DNA of 9,687 nucleotides from Alphaproteobacteria bacterium (GTDB lineage Bacteria; Pseudomonadota; Alphaproteobacteria; Micavibrionales; Micavibrionaceae): assembly GCA_016763095.1 (NCBI GenBank), contig JAESUK010000195.1, positions 1 through 9,687 of the forward strand, written 5' to 3'. The notes beneath the pieces were generated by a model. That model was not told the origin of the DNA. It worked only from the letters and a program-made list of their open reading frames with translations, and did not search any database. Below, piece after piece: positions 5,794-9,687 of this stretch. A program made the translations under genes and the position numbers. Position 1 is the stretch's first letter, and each line of letters starts with the position of its first letter.

Positions 5794-7620
5794 ATGAGCG
5801 AACCATTCAAAGAAGCGCTCTCTGCAACGATCAAAGCGCTCTCAAAATCAAAAGAAACTCAAGTTTCTTTTGATCAATCAAGCATGGCACTTCCATTTTC
5901 CTATCTAACGCATTTTGATAAAGAGATAACCCATCTTCCACATATCCCAGAAGACCTAAAAGACATCAATATAGATGGGATACGTGGCGCAGCAGACCTT
6001 CAAGCCCTCCTACTTCTAAATCACGATCAAAGTATCTACAAACAAAACCTTCCCACAGATTATGACGCAGTATCTATCCTTTCTGCGCTTGAACGCGCAC
6101 GTTGCGAAACCCTTGGTGCACAAGACTATGACGGTATAAAAAGCAATCTTGATGCCACCCTGCACATGGCCGCCGAAGAAGGCATGAATAATCACATCAG
6201 CACCGCAATATATGCCATCGCCCGCAAAGAATTTATGGGCAGTGAACTACCAGAATCTATCGAGAAGATCGTAAAAGAGCACCTTCCATGGATTGAATCC
6301 CACATTGGGAAAGACGGTTTAGACAAACTAAGCTCCTCACTTGATAACCAAGCCACCTTCTCCTATGAAACGCTAAAGCTCTTAAAGCAACTTGAGTTTG
6401 ATATTGATCTTGGCGACACCGAAAAAGACCCTGATAATAAATCAGATGAGGAAGAGGACGCAAAAGCCAAGGACGACCCTCAACCGAAAGACACAGAAGA
6501 CCAAGACACCCAAGAGCAAGACGCAGATGATACCTCAGCCGACGATCAAGAAGATCATGAGCACGAGTCAGACGACTCACAGACAGAGGACATAGGCGCA
6601 GAATCGTTAGATTCAACAGAGCAAGATTTTGATCAAGGCGATGGCAACAGCCTCGAATCCGATCAACGGTCGTCATCATCAGAAAAAGATGGTCCTAAAA
6701 CATCCTATAAAATATATACCAACGAGTTCGATGAAATCGTAAACGCAGAAGACCTCGCCGATCCCTACGAGCTTGATCGTTTACGTGCCCTTCTTGATCA
6801 ACAGCTCACAGGCTATCAGACCATTATTTCAAAGCTTGCCAACCGCCTACAACGCAAACTTCTATCCAAACAACAAAGAAGTTGGGAGTTTGATCTCGAC
6901 GAAGGCGTTCTCGATTCTGGTCGCCTTGCACGTATTATCGCCAACCCGACCATTCCTCTAAGCTTTAAACAAGAACAAGATATTCCATTCCGCGATACCG
7001 TTGTTACAATTCTTCTTGATAACTCGGGATCAATGCGTGGTCGCCCCATTACAATCGCAGCTCTATGCGCAGATATTCTTTCAAGAACACTTGAGCGTTG
7101 CCAGATCAAAGTCGAAGTTCTCGGCTTTACAACACGCGCATGGAAAGGCGGAAAATCCAGAGAGCTTTGGGCAAATGGTGGGCGAAAGCCAACCCCCGGT
7201 CGCCTCAACGATTTACGCCACATCATTTATAAATCTGCAGACCTTCCTTATAGACGCACCCGCAAGAACTTGGGGCTTATGCTCAAAGAAGGATTGTTAA
7301 AAGAGAACATAGATGGCGAAGCCCTCGTCTGGGCATATGACCGCTTATCCAAACGCCCAGAAGAACGTAAAATTTTAATGGTGATTTCGGACGGTGCGCC
7401 CGTTGACGACTCAACCCTGTCCGTCAATCCATCCCACATTCTTGAACACGATCTAAAATCTGTCATTTACTGGCTAGAGAAATATTCAGATATAGAGCTA
7501 ACCGCCATAGGGATTGGGCACGATGTTACCCGAATCTATAAAAACTCAATTGCGATTACCGATGCAGCAGACCTCGGAAAAGCGCTCATTGAACAGCTTG
7601 AGAGCGTTTTTAAGACCTAA
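5794..7620 (+). CDS. cobT: Cobaltochelatase subunit CobT (von Willebrand factor A domain)
   Basis: CobT is the partner of CobS in cobaltochelatase and is the subunit thought to couple the ATPase ring to CobN. At 608 residues it is close to the length of characterised homologues. It has an N-terminal helical domain (about 1-205), then a highly acidic, low-complexity linker (about 207-300, rich in Asp, Glu, Gln and Ser) that is probably disordered. A conserved middle block (about 303-400) includes YQTIISKLANRLQRKLL (341-357). The C-terminal von Willebrand A domain (about 402-605) carries the metal-ion-dependent adhesion site DNSGSM (409-414) and the later ISDGAP (531-536). AGGA (5780-5783) precedes the ATG by 10 nt and cobS ends 19 bp upstream. 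The product should not be confused with the unrelated enterobacterial CobT phosphoribosyltransferase. A weak terminator follows, so it is probably the last gene of the operon. Confidence 0.95.
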   Translation: MSEPFKEALSATIKALSKSKETQVSFDQSSMALPFSYLTHFDKEITHLPHIPEDLKDINIDGIRGAADLQALLLLNHDQSIYKQNLPTDYDAVSILSALERARCETLGAQDYDGIKSNLDATLHMAAEEGMNNHISTAIYAIARKEFMGSELPESIEKIVKEHLPWIESHIGKDGLDKLSSSLDNQATFSYETLKLLKQLEFDIDLGDTEKDPDNKSDEEEDAKAKDDPQPKDTEDQDTQEQDADDTSADDQEDHEHESDDSQTEDIGAESLDSTEQDFDQGDGNSLESDQRSSSSEKDGPKTSYKIYTNEFDEIVNAEDLADPYELDRLRALLDQQLTGYQTIISKLANRLQRKLLSKQQRSWEFDLDEGVLDSGRLARIIANPTIPLSFKQEQDIPFRDTVVTILLDNSGSMRGRPITIAALCADILSRTLERCQIKVEVLGFTTRAWKGGKSRELWANGGRKPTPGRLNDLRHIIYKSADLPYRRTRKNLGLMLKEGLLKENIDGEALVWAYDRLSKRPEERKILMVISDGAPVDDSTLSVNPSHILEHDLKSVIYWLEKYSDIELTAIGIGHDVTRIYKNSIAITDAADLGKALIEQLESVFKT

Positions 7621-7647
7621 ACTGAATAATAAAATTTCAATTTTCAT

Positions 7648-7674
7648 AAAACCACAATTTTTTCTTGTGTTTTT
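7648..7674 (+). terminator. Weak intrinsic terminator after cobT
   Basis: AAAACCACAA (7648-7657) pairs with TTGTG plus a T-run (7665-7674) around a 7-nt T-rich loop. The stem has ten positions with one mismatch (C7652 opposite T7670). It starts 28 bp after the cobT stop. The stem is AU-rich, so termination may be partial. Confidence 0.5.
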
Positions 7675-7721
7675 ATCAATCCCTACGTATCTTCCCAAAA
7701 ATAAAGAAACATAATTATAAA

Positions 7722-8102
7722 ATGGCAAGATCAATGACAACAATATTACTCTGCACGAATAATCACAGAAATAAAGATACAGCGAGTATGCTTGACGCTT
7801 TCAAGAACTCATCACACAGCGCAAGCTTCTCATCAATACAGGAAAGATCCGTACGCTTTATAGAAATCACAGTCGCAGATGAACACGCACAAACAGCAAT
7901 GTCATTCTTCCAAACAAAATATCCAGAAACATCCGCACACAACATCACACCTGATTTCAGTAATGCCGTTGAGATTGCAACCCAAGCCACCCCTGTTCAA
8001 GAGAAAAAATTATCGCTCTTAGAAAAAATCGCCTCAAGTGTTTCTGAGGTAATAGACGAAGTAATTCCAGCACCACAAACGGCGCAACTCATTAACTCAT
8101 AA
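7722..8102 (+). CDS. Hypothetical protein, 126 residues
   Basis: I do not recognise this protein. From the ATG at 7722 it starts MARSMTTILLCTNNHRNKD, with a short hydrophobic strand (TTILLC, 6-11) not long enough for a signal peptide or membrane span. A second strand-like segment RFIEITVA (45-52) is followed by a helix EHAQTAMSFFQTKYPE (54-69), suggesting a small alpha/beta fold. The C-terminal half is polar, with an amphipathic helix KLSLLEKIASSVSEVIDEVI (96-115). It has no catalytic motif or metal site. The start is uncertain: no Shine-Dalgarno is seen, and ATG 7734 (122 residues) is equally possible. The upstream GTG at 7665 is unlikely because it lies inside the terminator hairpin. A CATAAT box (7710-7715) would place transcription at the 7722 ATG. 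The gene stands alone between cobT and hisS. Length and consistent codon use favour a real gene, probably lineage-restricted. Confidence 0.6.
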   Translation: MARSMTTILLCTNNHRNKDTASMLDAFKNSSHSASFSSIQERSVRFIEITVADEHAQTAMSFFQTKYPETSAHNITPDFSNAVEIATQATPVQEKKLSLLEKIASSVSEVIDEVIPAPQTAQLINS

Positions 8103-8119
8103 AGTTTTTATGCACGCTT

Positions 8120-8161
8120 CCTTGATTTACCCTTGATTTAAAAAGGGAGAGTGTACATATT
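8120..8161 (+). promoter_or_regulatory. Tandem 10-bp repeat and possible hisS promoter
   Basis: CCTTGATTTA occurs twice, at 8120-8129 and 8131-8140, an 11-bp period that places both copies on one face of the helix. The second copy supplies TTGATT (8133-8138) as a -35 (four of six consensus bases), 17 bp before CATATT (8156-8161, four of six). Transcription would then begin at about 8168, next to the hisS ATG. AGGGAG (8144-8149) lies in the spacer of this promoter, and would be a Shine-Dalgarno only if transcription begins further upstream. Confidence 0.35.
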
Positions 8162-8168
8162 TGTCTTT

Positions 8169-9482
8169 ATGAGCAAAGACAAACAAAAAAAGAAAATCTA
8201 TAAGCCCAAACCAATAAGTGGCTTCCCCGAATGGTTACCAGAATACCGTGTAGTAGAACAACAATGGATGGATAAAATCCGCGCTGTATTTGAAAGTTAT
8301 GGCTATTGTTCAATTGAGACACCGTCTGTTGAAGAACTCGAAGTCATCGCCGCCAAAGGCGAAGACGTAGACAAAGAGATTTATGTTCTTGAGCGTCTAC
8401 AAGCGGATTCAAACGACAAAAAAGATGCACGTCTCGCTCTTCATTTCGACCAAACAGTGCCTTTCGCACGTTATGTAGGACAACATTTCAACGAATTAAC
8501 ATTCCCGTTTAAACGCTACCAAATGCAACGTGTCTGGCGTGGGGAACGCCCTCAGCTTGGAAGAGCGAGAGAATTCTACCAATGTGACATTGATGTGATC
8601 AACGTCGATAGCTTACCAATACATTTTGATGCCGAAGTTGCCGCCATTTGTTATGAAGCAATGGATGCGATGGATATCGGACGCGTACAGTTAAGAATCT
8701 CTAACAGAAAAATTTTAATGGGCTTACTCGCACATATAGAGATTGAGGATTCTGTAGGAGTCACAAGAATTATTGATAAAATTGAAAAAATAGGTAGCGA
8801 GGAAGTTGCCAGAATCCTTAAAGATGACTTGAATATTCCAAGCGACCAAATTCAAGAGGTTTTAACACTCGTACAAACCAAGGATATACCATCAATCAAG
8901 GCATTGAATGACGAGATGCAAGAAGGCATAGATGAATTATCCTTCGTGCTCAATAACCTCAAGCACCTTCCTGATCACGCTATCGTTGCAGATTTATCAA
9001 TCGTACGTGGTTTGGATTACTACACAGGCACAGTTTATGAAACACGTCTTTTAGATATCCCCGAGTTTACAAGTTCCGTATGTTCTGGCGGACGATACGA
9101 TGATCTTGCCAGTAACTATATAAACAAAAAGCTACCTGGTGTTGGAATCTCCATCGGCTTCACACGTCTTTTTGAAGTGTTACACCACTACAACCACATC
9201 AAAGCTGGCAAGAAATCCCCTGCAGACATTTTAATGGTACTTCCAAGTGAAAAACAACGCGCCCTTGCCTCCGACACAGCACGCACACTTCGTAATCGTG
9301 GGTTCAAGGTAGAGATGTATCACGCACCACAAAAGATTGGGAAACAGTTTTCCTACGCTGAGAAAAAGAACATTCAATATGTATGGATTCCGCCTTTCGA
9401 GGAAGGTAATGCACATGAAGTTAAAAACTTAGACTCAAAAACACAAACGGAAGCAGATCCTAATGACTGGACAATATCTTAA
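8169..9482 (+). CDS. hisS: Histidine--tRNA ligase
   Basis: HisRS charges tRNA-His with histidine using ATP, as a class II synthetase dimer. From the ATG it is 437 residues, normal for the family. After a Lys-rich start and ISGFPEWLPEY (16-26) come motif 1 (about 45-65), HFDQTVPFARYV (92-103), and motif 2 FKRYQMQRVWRGERPQLG (114-131) with REFYQCDIDV (134-143). The histidine-binding signature is VRGLDYYTGTVYE (279-291), and motif 3 is CSGGRYDDLA (305-314) with GVGISIGFTRL (324-334). The anticodon-binding domain starts near 350. The start is uncertain. AGGGAG (8144-8149) is 19 nt from this ATG; the in-frame GTG at 8151 is only 1 nt from it, and an ATA at 8157 is at the ideal 7 nt. The ATG is chosen because the conserved region starts just after it. 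The next gene overlaps its 3' end by 20 bp. Confidence 0.95.
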   Translation: MSKDKQKKKIYKPKPISGFPEWLPEYRVVEQQWMDKIRAVFESYGYCSIETPSVEELEVIAAKGEDVDKEIYVLERLQADSNDKKDARLALHFDQTVPFARYVGQHFNELTFPFKRYQMQRVWRGERPQLGRAREFYQCDIDVINVDSLPIHFDAEVAAICYEAMDAMDIGRVQLRISNRKILMGLLAHIEIEDSVGVTRIIDKIEKIGSEEVARILKDDLNIPSDQIQEVLTLVQTKDIPSIKALNDEMQEGIDELSFVLNNLKHLPDHAIVADLSIVRGLDYYTGTVYETRLLDIPEFTSSVCSGGRYDDLASNYINKKLPGVGISIGFTRLFEVLHHYNHIKAGKKSPADILMVLPSEKQRALASDTARTLRNRGFKVEMYHAPQKIGKQFSYAEKKNIQYVWIPPFEEGNAHEVKNLDSKTQTEADPNDWTIS

Positions 9483-9687
9483 AAAGATTGGACTCGTTTC
9501 CCCTCTATTATGTGTGTGCATTCCAGCTTATGCACAGCAAAAGGATACGCCATCAGAAAAAGACACTCCATTAGGCGTACAATCGTACGAGTTACCAAAG
9601 TTATCGCATACATATAGTGAAAAATTCTGTGGCTTTGAAATAAAATTTCCGAGCGAACCAACAATCACTGATATTACATCCCCAGAC
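9463..9687 (+). CDS. Exported protein of unknown function, N-terminal 75 residues (cut by window edge)
   Basis: An ATG inside the last codons of hisS opens a frame that runs to the window end without a stop. The first 24 residues make a convincing Sec signal peptide. A basic start (MTGQYLKKIG) leads to a hydrophobic core (LVSPLLCVCIP, 11-21) and an AYA-Q signal-peptidase-I site after residue 24. There is no proper lipobox, so a lipoprotein is unlikely. The mature part begins with a polar stretch (QQKDTPSEKDTP), then SEKFCGFEIKFPSEPTIT (52-69), which I cannot assign to a named family. The 20-bp overlap with hisS implies co-transcription and translational coupling, since no strong ribosome site precedes it. 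It probably acts in the periplasm or outer membrane. The signal peptide is well supported; function is unknown. Confidence 0.72.
   Translation, partial: MTGQYLKKIGLVSPLLCVCIPAYAQQKDTPSEKDTPLGVQSYELPKLSHTYSEKFCGFEIKFPSEPTITDITSPD

Noticed and set aside
6257..6679. Open frame of 140 codons on the minus strand inside cobT
   Set aside because: It lies opposite the acidic linker, where the reverse complement of Asp/Glu/Gln codons yields Leu/Arg-rich frames without stops. It has no ribosome site or recognisable domain.
6816..7226. Open frame of 136 codons on the minus strand inside cobT
   Set aside because: It is antisense to the strongly conserved von Willebrand A region and its composition is typical of a shadow frame.
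8151..8168. GTG as the hisS start
   Set aside because: It lies only one base after AGGGAG, and the added residues YIFVF are not like family N-termini.

Overview
This window looks like chromosomal DNA from an AT-rich alphaproteobacterium. Three things point that way: the run BolA / zinc-motif J-domain protein / cobS / cobT, the divergent pairing of aroK-aroB with xerD followed by accA, and a ribbon-helix-helix protein of a type common in that class. I cannot name a genus. There are no rRNA or tRNA genes, CRISPR arrays, insertion sequences or prophage genes. Most of the window is housekeeping DNA, with two small genes of unknown role.

Layout. On the minus strand at the left edge, aroK and the first 100 codons of aroB overlap by 17 bp and encode two shikimate-pathway steps. 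A 378-bp non-coding stretch with inverted repeats, a likely promoter and a leader hairpin separates them from xerD on the plus strand, which ends at a clear intrinsic terminator. accA follows under its own upstream region. Converging on accA from the right are two minus-strand genes: a ribbon-helix-helix regulator with a palindrome over its predicted -10 box, and a BolA-family gene.

BolA is divergent from a plus-strand operon: J-domain protein, cobS (AAA+ ATPase) and cobT (von Willebrand A subunit). Only 54 bp separate the two directions, and one AT palindrome supplies a TATAAT on both strands. The plus-strand TATAAT sits so close to the J-protein ATG that its mRNA is probably leaderless. After a weak terminator come a 126-residue orphan protein, hisS, and the start of an exported protein that overlaps the end of hisS by 20 bp.

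How they fit together. aroK/aroB feed chorismate synthesis, accA feeds fatty-acid synthesis, xerD resolves chromosome dimers and hisS charges tRNA-His. The BolA/J/CobS/CobT group is the most interesting unit. CobS and CobT are known as the ATPase pair of aerobic cobaltochelatase, but no cobN or other cobalamin gene is visible here. Their neighbours are an iron-sulfur/iron-related protein family (BolA) and a presumed Hsp70 co-chaperone, which suggests a metal-insertion or assembly role beyond, or besides, cobalamin. That last step is inference.
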